64,000 nucleotides of DNA from CAZKNJ01 sp964554185 (lineage in GTDB: Bacteria > 4484-113). The notes beneath the pieces are model-generated. The model ran no database searches, had not been told where the DNA came from, and saw only the letters and a list, made by a program, of their open reading frames with translations. Made by a program: the position numbers and the translations under genes. How positions within the stretch are numbered: position 1 is the stretch's first letter; each line of letters opens with the position of its first letter. Shown one piece after another: positions 15,693 to 23,530 of this stretch. The stretch covers positions 1 to 64,000 of the forward strand of contig CAZKNJ010000007.1 in assembly GCA_964554185.1 (NCBI GenBank). Direction: 5' to 3'.

Positions 15693-18341
15693 ATGATAAC
15701 CAGCGCATTCATTCGGGGAACACTGCTTTCACTCGCCACCTTTGCCTTCGCGCTCGGGTTGAGCGCGTGCGGTGAGGTAAGTAACACCTCGGCGCCAACC
15801 TCCACGGCGGTCGGGCCGCCCGCAAGCGCGTTGTCCGAACTGGATAGTCTGGAGGTGCCTGCGGGAGTGGACGCCGCGTTGTTCAGCGAGTTGAAGGAAG
15901 CGCTCCGCCACGCACTGGGGACGGCCGCCAAGTTCGCGTCCGCCCCGCCGGCGGGAATGGCCAACCGCGTCACCGACCTTACGCTCACCGACGGTGGCGG
16001 CGGAACCTACACCCTCACCTGGCGTTATCGGAACCTGGGGGATTATGACCAGAATGGTACGGTGGGAATCTCCGACATCACGCCTATCGCCGTGCACTTC
16101 GGCCAAAACGCGGACGCCGGCAACGAGTGGATTGACGGCGGCGGCAACGGTGCGGTTGACATTAGCGATATCACGCCGCTGGCGGTGAACTTCGGCGCGA
16201 ACTGCGCGGCGTACGTGATAGAGACCAGCGAAAGCCAGGACGGGGTGTATGCCGAAGTGGAGTCCGTGCCCTTCAGCTCGGCCGCTGGCGATGGACGAAA
16301 GGGCTTTTCCCACACGCTTTCCCTGCCCCCAGGCGTATGGGTTCGCGTCGTGCCCGCGGACAGCGGGGATGCGAAGAGCACCGATATTGGCAGTAATCCG
16401 GCCCGAGTGCCCGGCGCAGGCGAGGAGCTGCCGGTGGCGGCGATTGCCGCCGAGCCCGGCTCCGGCGAAGCTCCATTAGCCGTGGATTTCGATGCAAGCG
16501 GGAGCTTCGATCCCGACGGCGGGAGCATTGCCAAATACGAGTGGGACTGGCAGGGGGACGGCACCTACGATGAAGACACCGGCGCCAACCCGCTGGCCGC
16601 TCACACTTATGACAGCGCTGGCACCTTTGCCGCCAAGGTGCGTGTAACCGACGATGAAGCGACTGCCTCGGTGGCGAGCCAGACGATAACCGTCGCCAGC
16701 CCGGGAGTGAACGAACCGCCGGTCGCCGTTATCGGGACCGACACCACGGAGGGAGAAGCCCCGCTGTACGTGTACTTCTGGGGATGGGACAGCCACGACC
16801 TTGACGGCGACATCGTGAAGTACGAGTGGGACTTCGAGGGTAGTGGAACCTGGGTTGAAACCGAATACGGGAATGAGGGCGAGTACACCTACAACTCCGC
16901 CGGCATCTATCAGGCGGCGCTGCGGGTGACGGACGATGAAGGCGCGACCGGCACCGACACGGTAACCATCACGGTGTCCGGCGGCGGCGACCCGCCAGTG
17001 GCGCAGCTGGACGCGGATCCCACTTCGGGAGATCCTCCGTTGGTAGTTGACTTCGATGCCGGCGGAAGCCACGATCCGGACGGTGGAAGCATAGTGAAGT
17101 ACGAGTGGGACTGGAACGGAGACGGGACCTACGACCACGACTCCGGCACCACCTCCACGGCCCAGCACACCTACAGCACTGACGGCACCTATCCGGCCAA
17201 GGTGCGGGTAATCGACGACGAGTTCACCACCGCCACCGCCACCGCCGTCATCACCGTCGGCGCTGGCGGCACCGCGCGCGGTGACTGGTGGATGTTCGGC
17301 CGCGAGCCGGCGCACAACCGGCGCAGCCCCTTCGTCGGCGCACAGGCCGATGACGTGAAATGGCAGTTCGACACCGGGGGTGTCGTGGACAGTAGCCCCG
17401 CCATCGCCGCCGACGGCACCATCTACTTCGGCAGCTTCGACGAGTACATCTACGCCGTCAAGCCCGACGGCAACCAGAAGTGGCGTTACGGAACCGATGG
17501 CAACATCCGTTCCAGCCCCGCCATCGCCGAAGATGGCACCGTCTACGTGGGATGCGATGACAACTACCTCTACGCCATCACGCCGGACGGGAATCTCAAG
17601 TGGCGGTACCAGACCGGCGACTGGGTTACATCGAGTCCCGCAATCGGCTCTGATGGCACCATCTACGTGGGAAGTGACGACCAGTACCTCTACGCCATCA
17701 CGGATGATGAAACCGAAGGGACACTCAAGTGGCGCTATCAGACCGGCGGATACGTCTGGTCAAGCCCGGCAATCGGAGCCGATGGCACCATCTACGTGGG
17801 AAGCAACGACCATTACCTCTACGCCGTCACTCCTGCGGGCGGCTTCAAGTGGCAATACGAGACCGGAGGCTGCGTCACCTCCAGTCCGGCAATCGGCTCT
17901 GACGGAACGATCTACGTAGGGAGCTGGGACGGCTACCTCTACGCCATCAATCCAGGCGGCTCGTTCAAGTGGCGCTATGAGACCGGAGACGACGTCGAAT
18001 CCAGTCCTGGCGTAGGCGCCGATGGAACCATCTATGTAGGAAGCGACGACGACTACCTCTACGCCATCAACCCGAACGGTTCGTTCAAGTGGAAGGAGGA
18101 GGTGATCGGTGACCTGTGGAGTTCCAGCCCGTCGATAGGAGCGGACGGCACCATTTACCTGAGCAGCTACTCAGTACTCACAGAGAATATCTGGATTACC
18201 GCCCTCGATTCTGGCGGGAATTTCAAGTGGCGATATAACAAGGAGGACGCGAGCTTGCTCTCCGACTCCAGCGCCGCCATCGGTCCTGATGGCACCGTGT
18301 ACATCGGCTGCGGCGCCGACCTCTTCGCCTTTGCCGACTAG
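15693..18341 (+). CDS. lipoprotein with dockerin-like, PKD and PQQ-type beta-propeller domains
   Basis: 882 residues. The signal peptide ends in a lipobox LSAC with C26. Two dockerin-like Ca2+ loops lie at D117-x-D-x-N..D128 and about D148-D158, both continuing as SDITP(I/L)AVxFG. Three PKD domains span about 246-334, 341-428 and 433-522, each with the KYEWD core. From 530 to the end there are eight repeats built on SSPAIGxDGTIYVGS..YLYAI with a period near 41 residues, a PQQ-like propeller. It is probably surface- or periplasm-anchored and may bind glycans or act as a scaffold; no enzyme residues are evident. AGGAAGGTG supports ATG 15693. Confidence 0.85.
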   Translation: MITSAFIRGTLLSLATFAFALGLSACGEVSNTSAPTSTAVGPPASALSELDSLEVPAGVDAALFSELKEALRHALGTAAKFASAPPAGMANRVTDLTLTDGGGGTYTLTWRYRNLGDYDQNGTVGISDITPIAVHFGQNADAGNEWIDGGGNGAVDISDITPLAVNFGANCAAYVIETSESQDGVYAEVESVPFSSAAGDGRKGFSHTLSLPPGVWVRVVPADSGDAKSTDIGSNPARVPGAGEELPVAAIAAEPGSGEAPLAVDFDASGSFDPDGGSIAKYEWDWQGDGTYDEDTGANPLAAHTYDSAGTFAAKVRVTDDEATASVASQTITVASPGVNEPPVAVIGTDTTEGEAPLYVYFWGWDSHDLDGDIVKYEWDFEGSGTWVETEYGNEGEYTYNSAGIYQAALRVTDDEGATGTDTVTITVSGGGDPPVAQLDADPTSGDPPLVVDFDAGGSHDPDGGSIVKYEWDWNGDGTYDHDSGTTSTAQHTYSTDGTYPAKVRVIDDEFTTATATAVITVGAGGTARGDWWMFGREPAHNRRSPFVGAQADDVKWQFDTGGVVDSSPAIAADGTIYFGSFDEYIYAVKPDGNQKWRYGTDGNIRSSPAIAEDGTVYVGCDDNYLYAITPDGNLKWRYQTGDWVTSSPAIGSDGTIYVGSDDQYLYAITDDETEGTLKWRYQTGGYVWSSPAIGADGTIYVGSNDHYLYAVTPAGGFKWQYETGGCVTSSPAIGSDGTIYVGSWDGYLYAINPGGSFKWRYETGDDVESSPGVGADGTIYVGSDDDYLYAINPNGSFKWKEEVIGDLWSSSPSIGADGTIYLSSYSVLTENIWITALDSGGNFKWRYNKEDASLLSDSSAAIGPDGTVYIGCGADLFAFAD
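17380..18330 (+). repeat. in-gene ~123-bp tandem repeats (propeller blades)
   Basis: Eight imperfect copies encode the blade motif of the lipoprotein; copies 2-6 are most alike (ggcaccatctacgtggga recurs). This is coding repetition, not a CRISPR array. Confidence 0.8.
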
Positions 18342-18385
18342 CTGTTGATGTGCTTTGCGCTTGGGTGCCCGCTTCAAGGGCGGCG

Positions 18386-18784
18386 CTACTCCGTCTCGTC
18401 CGGCGCGAAGTGGAACTTCACGCCTGACTGCTCGGCTGAGGCCTCATGCGCCTGCAGGTTGGTGTCCTCCCCCACAATCTCCACCCGCAGCACCCCGTCC
18501 TGCGCCTGGTCCTTGAGCAGCTCGCCCTCGACACCAACTCCCTGCGCATAGTAGGTTTTGGGCGCGGCGTCCTCCACCGCGTGGCTGGAGCGGCGGCCGT
18601 CGGGCTGCCACACGCTGTAGTTGCCGTGGAAGTGCAGGCCGGGCGGCTCGCTGGTTACGCGAATCTCGTAGGCGATGATGCGCGCCGCCGGCTCCGGCTG
18701 CTTGCAGGAAGACGGCGCGATGAGCATGAGCAGCAGCGCCATTAGCACGAATCCTATCGCCCGCAGTGTGTTCCCACTCCCCAT
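18386..18784 (-). CDS. hypothetical lipoprotein
   Basis: 132 residues, family not recognised. The N-terminus is hydrophobic with a probable lipobox IAPSSC (C27). The remaining ~105 residues look like a small beta-sandwich-type domain (YEIRVTSEPPGLHFHGNYSVW), rich in polar strands and free of further Cys. ATG start is 1-3 bases inside the 55-bp segment that is duplicated across the assembly gap, so its promoter region is uncertain. It is convergent with the propeller lipoprotein, 44 bp between stops. Confidence 0.6.
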   Translation of the reverse strand: MGSGNTLRAIGFVLMALLLMLIAPSSCKQPEPAARIIAYEIRVTSEPPGLHFHGNYSVWQPDGRRSSHAVEDAAPKTYYAQGVGVEGELLKDQAQDGVLRVEIVGEDTNLQAHEASAEQSGVKFHFAPDETE

Positions 18785-18991
18785 TCCCGCATTCTAGCAC
18801 AGGCGCTTCCTCAGCCTAATCCCTCATCCCTAATCTNNNNNNNNNNNNNNNNNNNNNNNNNNNNNNNNNNNNNNNNNNNNNNNNNNNNNNNNNNNNNNNN
18901 NNNNNNNNNNNNNNNNNNNNNNNNNNNNNNNNNNNNCATTCCCGCATTCTAGCACAGGCGCTTCCTCAGCCTAATCCCTCATCCCTAATCT
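18782..18991. other. assembly gap (100 N) with duplicated 55-bp flanks
   Basis: 18837-18936 are N. The 55 bases before the gap (18782-18836) are identical to the 55 bases after it (18937-18991). An overlap of exactly this size at both gaps is what unmerged k=55 contig ends look like, so the true sequence is probably continuous with one copy. Confidence 0.85.
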
Positions 18992-19003
18992 CTAATCCCT
19001 GCT
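18969..19003. repeat. heptanucleotide tandem tract, 5 units
   Basis: gcctaat, ccctcat, ccctaat, ctctaat, ccctgct in 7-nt phase. The first part also ends the pre-gap contig, so the repeat may have caused the assembly break. Confidence 0.75.
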
Positions 19004-19005
19004 TT

Positions 19006-19041
19006 AAAAAGGGGAGGGAGGGGCTTTTTTGGCCCCTCCCC
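19006..19041 (-). terminator. Rho-independent terminator of nrdJ
   Basis: On the minus strand a 9-bp stem (GGGAGGGGC paired with GCCCCTCCC, 7-nt loop) is followed by CTCCCC and TTTTT. It lies 40 bp after the nrdJ stop. Confidence 0.75.
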
Positions 19042-19081
19042 AGGCAAATGTAGGGCTTGAAACCTCAGGAGGTTGGGGTAG

Positions 19082-21502
19082 CTAACATTTGGAATAGCCA
19101 CAAAGGTGGCAGGCGACGCAGCCGCTGTCGTGCACCAGCGTCCCGCCGCAGTCGGGGCACACGTCCACCATGTTCTTGTACAGGTTATTCACCACGAGCT
19201 GGCCGCCGTGCGCGTCGGTCTCTTCGCCATGCGCCAGCCGGTCGCCGTTGCCGCCCGTGTCCACCGCGCCCTTGGGCACGGAGGTGTCCTTCACCACGTT
19301 GTTGGGCGTCGGCGCCTTGCGCGTATGCGCGTATTTGCCGTTCACCTGGATTCCCTTGAACTCCAGGTAGCTCTCCACCGCCTTGGCGATGGCGTCGGGG
19401 CAGCTCGTGACCCGCACCCCGCCCGGCAGCATGTGCGGCACGGGGCAGGCGATGCCCCGCAGTTGTTTGAGCACGCTGTTGATGTCAAGGCCGGAGCGCA
19501 GCGCCAGCGAAATCAGGCGCGTGATGCCTTCGCTCTGCGCCGCCGAGCAGCCGCCGGCCTTGCCCATCTGGCAGAAGACCTCAAAGGGCTTGCCCTCCTC
19601 GTCTTCGTTGATGGTCACGTACATCTTGCCGCAGCCGGTTTCAATGCTGGTGGTCGCGCCGGTGACAATCTTCGGGCGCGGGCGCGGCTTGATGGTCATC
19701 CCCGGCAGCGGCTGCTGCTGCGCCACCGTGGCCTGCTCCTTCTTGTTGACCTTGCCGATGTTGAGCACCTGCTCCTCGCGGCTGCCGTCGCGGTAGACCG
19801 TCACGCCCTTGCAGCCCAGCTTGTGCGCGAGGATGAACACCTCCCGCACGTCTTCCGGCGTGGCTTCCCGGCGGAAGTTCACCGTCTTGCTCACTGCGTT
19901 GTCGGTGTGCGCCTGGAACGCCGCCTGCATGCGGACGTGGTATTCGGGGGCGATCTCGTGGCTGGTGACGAAGAGGCGTTTCCACTTGTCCGGCACTTCG
20001 GTGAAGCCCGCCAGGCTCCCCTTCTGCGCCACCCGGCGCATCAGGTCCTCGCTGGCGAAGCCCTCGCGCTTGGCAACTTCGGTGAAGTGCGCATTGGCCT
20101 CCACCAGCTCGGTGCCGTCCATTACATTCTTTATATAGACCACCGCGAACAGCGGCTCGACGCCGGAGCTCGCGTTGGCGATCATCGCAATCGTGCCGGT
20201 GGGCGCAATCGTGGTGCGGGCGGCGTTGCGGTATTTCTTGTCGGTGCCCGCGTAGATGCTGCGCTCCCAGAACGGGAAGGTGCCGCGCTGCGCGCCCAGC
20301 TCCACGCTCATCTGGTCGCTCTCGTCCTGGATGAACTTCATCACCTTCCCCGCCAGCTCCACCGCTTCGTCGCTGTTGTAGGGCACCTCCAGTTGGAAGA
20401 GCATGTCCGCCCAGCCCATCAGGCCCAGCCCGATCTTGCGGTTGCCCCGCACCATGCGGTCAATCTCCGGGAGCGGGAAGGAGTTGGCGTCCACCACGTT
20501 GTCCAGGAAGTGGATGCCGGAGCGGATGATGCGCTTGAGCTTGTCCCAGTCCACCTGCTTGCCGGCGGTGACGCACTTGCCGAGGTTCAGCGACCCCAGG
20601 TTGCAGGCCTCGTAGGGCAGCAGCGGCTGCTCGCCGCAGGGGTTCGTCGCCTCAATGCGCCCCAGCGCCGGCGTGGGATTGTCGCGGTTCACGCGGTCCA
20701 GGAAGATGATGCCCGGCTCGCCGTTGAGCCAGGCGTGGTTCACGATGTAGTCAAAGACCTTGCGCGCTTTCAGGCGCTTGACCACTTTCTTGCTGTTCGG
20801 ATTGACGAGCTCGTATTCCTCGTCTTTTTCCACCGCCTCCATGAACTCCTCGTCCACGGCGACGCTGATGTTGAAGTTGGTGATATCGGTGTTGTCCTTC
20901 TTGCAGGTGATGAAGTCCAGGATGTCCGGGTGGCGCACGTCCAGAATCGCCATATTCGCGCCGCGCCGGGTGCCGCCCTGCTTGATCACCTCGGTGGCCT
21001 GGTTGAAGACCTTGAGGAAGGAGATGGGCCCGGAGGCCACGCCGCCGGTGCTGCGCACCACGTCCCGCGCCGGCCGCAGCCGGGAGAAGGAAAAGCCGGT
21101 GCCGCCGCCGGTCTGGTGGATGAGCGCCGCGTGCTTCACCGTATCAAAGATGGCGTCCAGCGAATCCTCAATCGGCAGCACGAAGCAGGCGGAAAGCTGC
21201 CCGCGGTCGCGCCCGGCGTTCATCAGCGTGGGCGAGTTGGGCAAAAACTCCATCCGCGCCATCAGCTCGTAAAACTCCTGCTCGGTCTCCCGCACGTCCA
21301 TCCCGGAGTTGTAGCGCAGGTCGGGGGCGGCCACCACCTTGGCCACCCGGCGGAACATCTCTATCTCGGTTTCGGTTACCTTGGCTTCCGCGTCGCGCAG
21401 CAGGTACCGGCGCTGGAGAATCACCCGTGCGTTCTCCGTCAGCTCCGGCTCCAGGCTCATATGGGCCAGCTTCCCTTGCCCCTGCGCAGTTGTACGGTTC
21501 AC
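19082..21502 (-). CDS. nrdJ: adenosylcobalamin-dependent (class II) ribonucleotide reductase
   Basis: 806 residues. The catalytic core shows LSACFVLP with C106, and NPCGE at 287-291 (N287, thiyl-radical C289, E291), with the partner Cys for disulfide formation in the C-terminal cysteine pairs. The C-terminus ends in a CxxC..CxxC ribbon (CPDCG and CHLCGYSKC). It reduces ribonucleotides to deoxyribonucleotides using coenzyme B12, independent of oxygen. The frame opens 30 codons earlier, but GTG 21502 is chosen because GGGGAGGA stands 5 nt before it and the extra Cys-rich leader is not family-like. A further ATG at residue 15 is possible. It is monocistronic between its own promoter and terminator. 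Confidence 0.95.
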   Translation of the reverse strand: MNRTTAQGQGKLAHMSLEPELTENARVILQRRYLLRDAEAKVTETEIEMFRRVAKVVAAPDLRYNSGMDVRETEQEFYELMARMEFLPNSPTLMNAGRDRGQLSACFVLPIEDSLDAIFDTVKHAALIHQTGGGTGFSFSRLRPARDVVRSTGGVASGPISFLKVFNQATEVIKQGGTRRGANMAILDVRHPDILDFITCKKDNTDITNFNISVAVDEEFMEAVEKDEEYELVNPNSKKVVKRLKARKVFDYIVNHAWLNGEPGIIFLDRVNRDNPTPALGRIEATNPCGEQPLLPYEACNLGSLNLGKCVTAGKQVDWDKLKRIIRSGIHFLDNVVDANSFPLPEIDRMVRGNRKIGLGLMGWADMLFQLEVPYNSDEAVELAGKVMKFIQDESDQMSVELGAQRGTFPFWERSIYAGTDKKYRNAARTTIAPTGTIAMIANASSGVEPLFAVVYIKNVMDGTELVEANAHFTEVAKREGFASEDLMRRVAQKGSLAGFTEVPDKWKRLFVTSHEIAPEYHVRMQAAFQAHTDNAVSKTVNFRREATPEDVREVFILAHKLGCKGVTVYRDGSREEQVLNIGKVNKKEQATVAQQQPLPGMTIKPRPRPKIVTGATTSIETGCGKMYVTINEDEEGKPFEVFCQMGKAGGCSAAQSEGITRLISLALRSGLDINSVLKQLRGIACPVPHMLPGGVRVTSCPDAIAKAVESYLEFKGIQVNGKYAHTRKAPTPNNVVKDTSVPKGAVDTGGNGDRLAHGEETDAHGGQLVVNNLYKNMVDVCPDCGGTLVHDSGCVACHLCGYSKC

Positions 21503-21569
21503 GGAATCCTCCCCTGCAAGTAATGCGCGATAGAGTTTGTTTCCACCCTCCCCCAGGCAGGACGTGCAC

Positions 21570-21599
21570 ACTATACACGAACATATCAACAACTTTCAA
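21570..21599 (-). promoter_or_regulatory. sigma-70-type promoter for nrdJ
   Basis: TTGAAA (21599-21594), an 18-nt spacer, and TATAGT (21575-21570) on the minus strand. The predicted leader is about 60 nt. The bases ACACTATA over the -10 match one half of an NrdR box but the other half does not. Confidence 0.65.
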
Positions 21600-21790
21600 C
21601 CAACAATGCTACACGTCTGATGGGCAATGTGCATTGTTTGTTGATTTTGTTTAACCTTCAGCCCGTCCGGTACCCTCAGGGAACACTAGTCTAGCCCCCC
21701 GCGTGGCGTCCGTCAACCGTTTGCAGCGCCTATTTTCGCCTTCCCGCCGCGATTTAACTATACTCCTGTTGAGAGGGTTGAATCCTCCCC

Positions 21791-22001
21791 TGTAGGGCGC
21801 GCACCAGTGGCGCGCCGCTTCTGTTCTTCCGGGCTTGCTGGCCGCTGAATGCTGGAAGCTGAATGCCGGTGGCGCGGGCGTTTACCCGCCTGTGGAAGGC
21901 TTGCCCGCCATAGTCCCTCAGGGACGCCGGAGGGTCCTCGCCCGTGATTCAGGTGGTTGGCAGGCGAGACGCCTGCCCCACCGGAGAGTCCCCGCCCTAC
22001 A
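21791..22001. repeat. composite repeat island (families A, D, C plus heptads)
   Basis: It opens with a family A hairpin whose stem is GGCGCGC/GCGCGCC (21791-21819), a covarying version of 518-546. It continues with the heptad tract 21834-21868, the inverted C+D pair (D at 21954-21982), and closes with tccccgccctaca, the reverse complement of the family A left end. Confidence 0.75.
21834..21868. repeat. heptanucleotide tandem tract, 5 units
   Basis: cttgctg, gccgctg, aatgctg, gaagctg, aatgccg in 7-nt phase. Confidence 0.7.
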
Positions 22002-22003
22002 GC

Positions 22004-22031
22004 TTCTTCCTTACTACCTCCTACTTCCTAC
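22004..22031. repeat. heptanucleotide tandem tract, 4 units
   Basis: ttcttcc, ttactac, ctcctac, ttcctac. It runs into the last three codons and stop of the gamma-carbonic anhydrase gene, so it has shaped the protein C-terminus. Confidence 0.6.
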
Positions 22032-22551
22032 TCAAGAAACTCTCCGCATACTCCCAGTAATTCTCCGCCGAGCGCACAATCGCTGCGCGCTCCTCCGCCG
22101 TCACTTCGCGCTTGACCTTCGCCGGCACGCCCGCCACCAGCGACCCCGGCGGCACCTGCATTCCTTCCAGCACCAGCGCGCCCGCGGCGACGATGCAGCC
22201 GTCGCCCACCACCGCGCCGTCCAGTACCTTCGCGCCCATGCCGATGAGGCACTCGCGCCCGATGGCGCAGCCGTGCAGCACCGCGTTGTGCCCCACGGTC
22301 ACATACTCGCCGACGGTGCACGCGAGTTCGTGGGTGACGTGCATTACGCACAGGTCCTGAATGTTGCTGAATGCGCCGACTTCAATGCGGTTGATATCGC
22401 CGCGCAGGACGCAGCCGAACCACACGGACGCGTGCGCCGCCAGGTGCACGTCGCCGATGAGCCAGGCGCCGGGCGCGGCGAAGGAGGGCTCGTCCAGCGC
22501 GGGCGCGTGCCCGCCGAAAGCCATTAGGTGCGCGGTTGGAAGTGGTTCCAT
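22021..22551 (-). CDS. gamma-carbonic anhydrase family hexapeptide-repeat protein
   Basis: 176 residues of left-handed beta-helix hexapeptide repeats with a C-terminal helix. H71, H88 and H93 show the 17- and 5-residue spacing of the metal-binding histidines in the gamma-CA/YrdA/PaaY group. Proteins of this subgroup are trimeric, metal-binding and variably active in CO2 hydration; some act on acyl-CoA side products. The acidic loop of the archaeal Cam enzyme is missing, as in most bacterial members, so activity cannot be assumed. The start lies 38 bp from the divergent ruvX start. Confidence 0.87.
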   Translation of the reverse strand: MEPLPTAHLMAFGGHAPALDEPSFAAPGAWLIGDVHLAAHASVWFGCVLRGDINRIEVGAFSNIQDLCVMHVTHELACTVGEYVTVGHNAVLHGCAIGRECLIGMGAKVLDGAVVGDGCIVAAGALVLEGMQVPPGSLVAGVPAKVKREVTAEERAAIVRSAENYWEYAESFLSRK

Positions 22552-22577
22552 CGCGCGCGATTATACCAGCGCTCAGT

Positions 22578-22583
22578 TATAAT
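22578..22583 (+). promoter_or_regulatory. -10 box of the ruvX operon
   Basis: A perfect TATAAT whose expected start site (about 22590) coincides with the ruvX GTG, which would make the mRNA leaderless. No -35 match 16-18 nt upstream. Confidence 0.45.
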
Positions 22584-22589
22584 GTGCGG

Positions 22590-23012
22590 GTGAGCATCCT
22601 CTGCCTGGATCCCGGGGAAAAGCGCATCGGCGTCGCGGTGGCCGAGCCGCCGGTCTACATCGCCGTCCCCCTGGAGATGGTCCCGGCGGAGCCCGCGGAG
22701 GCCGCGCTTAAGCGCATCGCCGCCATTGCCACCGAGCGCAGTGCCAAACTCCTGGTCGTCGGGCTGCCGCTGCAGACCGATGGCCAGGAAGGTGCCGCCG
22801 CCCGCGCCGCCCACAGATTCGCGCAAAACGTGGGTGATGCGCTCAGCTTGCCGGTGGAGTTTCAGGACGAGCGGATGAGCAGCAATGAAGCGCAGCGTGC
22901 CCTCTCCACCGGCGGCAACCGCTCTCATCGCAGCTCCGGGCGCACCGACGCCGTGGCCGCTTCGCTCATACTCAGCGCCTATCTGGAACGCACCCGCGAG
23001 GAGCGGACGTGA
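22590..23012 (+). CDS. ruvX: RuvX/YqgF family Holliday junction resolvase-like nuclease
   Basis: 140 residues. The RNase H-like fold has D7 in LCLDPGEKRIGVA, VVGLPL at 57-61, E94 in FQDERMSS and D120 in GRTDAVAASLIL, the three catalytic acids. YqgF proteins act in 16S rRNA maturation and have been proposed as Holliday junction resolvases. The frame opens 18 codons earlier inside the divergent promoter region; GTG 22590 gives the family N-terminus. First gene of a four-gene operon joined by GTGA, GTGA and ATGA overlaps. Confidence 0.9.
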   Translation: MSILCLDPGEKRIGVAVAEPPVYIAVPLEMVPAEPAEAALKRIAAIATERSAKLLVVGLPLQTDGQEGAAARAAHRFAQNVGDALSLPVEFQDERMSSNEAQRALSTGGNRSHRSSGRTDAVAASLILSAYLERTREERT

Positions 23013-23530
23013 CGCCGCGGCGCTCCAACTTCATCGCGGACTACACCTTCGCGCGGGTCACCGACATTCCGCCGGACTTCCTGCGCAAGGCGGGCGTCAC
23101 CGGCCTCATCCTGGACTTGGACAACACCCTCACCCGCTGGGAGCAGGACGAAGCGCCAGCGGACATCGCGCAGTGGGTGCAGTTGATGAAGAACTCAGGC
23201 TTCGCGCTGGTGATACTCAGCAACGGCCTGCGCGAAAAGCAGGCCAAAGTCTCGCGGCAGCTCGCCGTGCCGCTGGTGGCCACGCGCCTGCCCAAGCCCT
23301 TTGCGCTGGGCTTCCGCGAGGCGCTGAAGGCGCTGGGTGTGCCATTGGAAAACGCTGCGGTCGTGGGCGACATCGTCTTCACCGACATCTGGGGCGCCAA
23401 CCGCCTGGGCCTCAAGACTGTATTGGTGGAGCCGCTTTCGCCCATTGACTTCACCGGCACCAAGGTCTGGCGGTTCTTTGAGTGGCTGTTCAAGCTGCGC
23501 CGCCCCGCGCGCCCCGGAGGCGGCGAGTGA
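23009..23530 (+). CDS. YqeG family HAD IIIA-type phosphatase
   Basis: 173 residues. The HAD motif I is LILDLDNTLTRW with D36 and D38, motif II is SNG, the conserved Lys lies in RLPKPFALGF, and motif IV is GDIVFTDIWGAN. YqeG-type proteins are near-universal in Firmicutes and some other phyla and often sit by ribosome assembly genes; bacterial relatives act on phosphatidylglycerophosphate (PGP phosphatase, Gep4/YqeG type) or small phosphates. The Phe/Trp/Arg-rich C-terminus may touch the membrane. GTG start overlaps the ruvX stop by four bases. Confidence 0.87.
   Translation: MTPRRSNFIADYTFARVTDIPPDFLRKAGVTGLILDLDNTLTRWEQDEAPADIAQWVQLMKNSGFALVILSNGLREKQAKVSRQLAVPLVATRLPKPFALGFREALKALGVPLENAAVVGDIVFTDIWGANRLGLKTVLVEPLSPIDFTGTKVWRFFEWLFKLRRPARPGGGE

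Larger units (their letters stand above)
21503..22020. other. intergenic region between nrdJ and gamma-carbonic anhydrase genes
   Basis: It contains the nrdJ promoter, an inverted repeat CAATG-TG-CATTG at 21625-21636, an A/T-richer unassigned stretch with a TATACT near 21765, and from 21791 a complex of hairpins and heptad repeats. No credible protein-coding frame is seen. Confidence 0.6.

Noticed and set aside
17380..18330. Regular repeats of about 123 bp that could suggest a CRISPR array
   Set aside because: They are in frame, encode propeller blades, and have no spacer/repeat contrast; no cas genes are present.
19106..21523. An 805-codon open frame antisense to nrdJ, and similar long frames antisense to the carboxyltransferase (9738-11387) and pilB (41264-42949)
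   Set aside because: Mirror frames of strongly biased genes, with no ribosome binding site or recognisable domain.
21560..21640. NrdR box upstream of nrdJ
   Set aside because: Only the half-site ACACTATA matches; the second half does not, and no second box is at the expected spacing.
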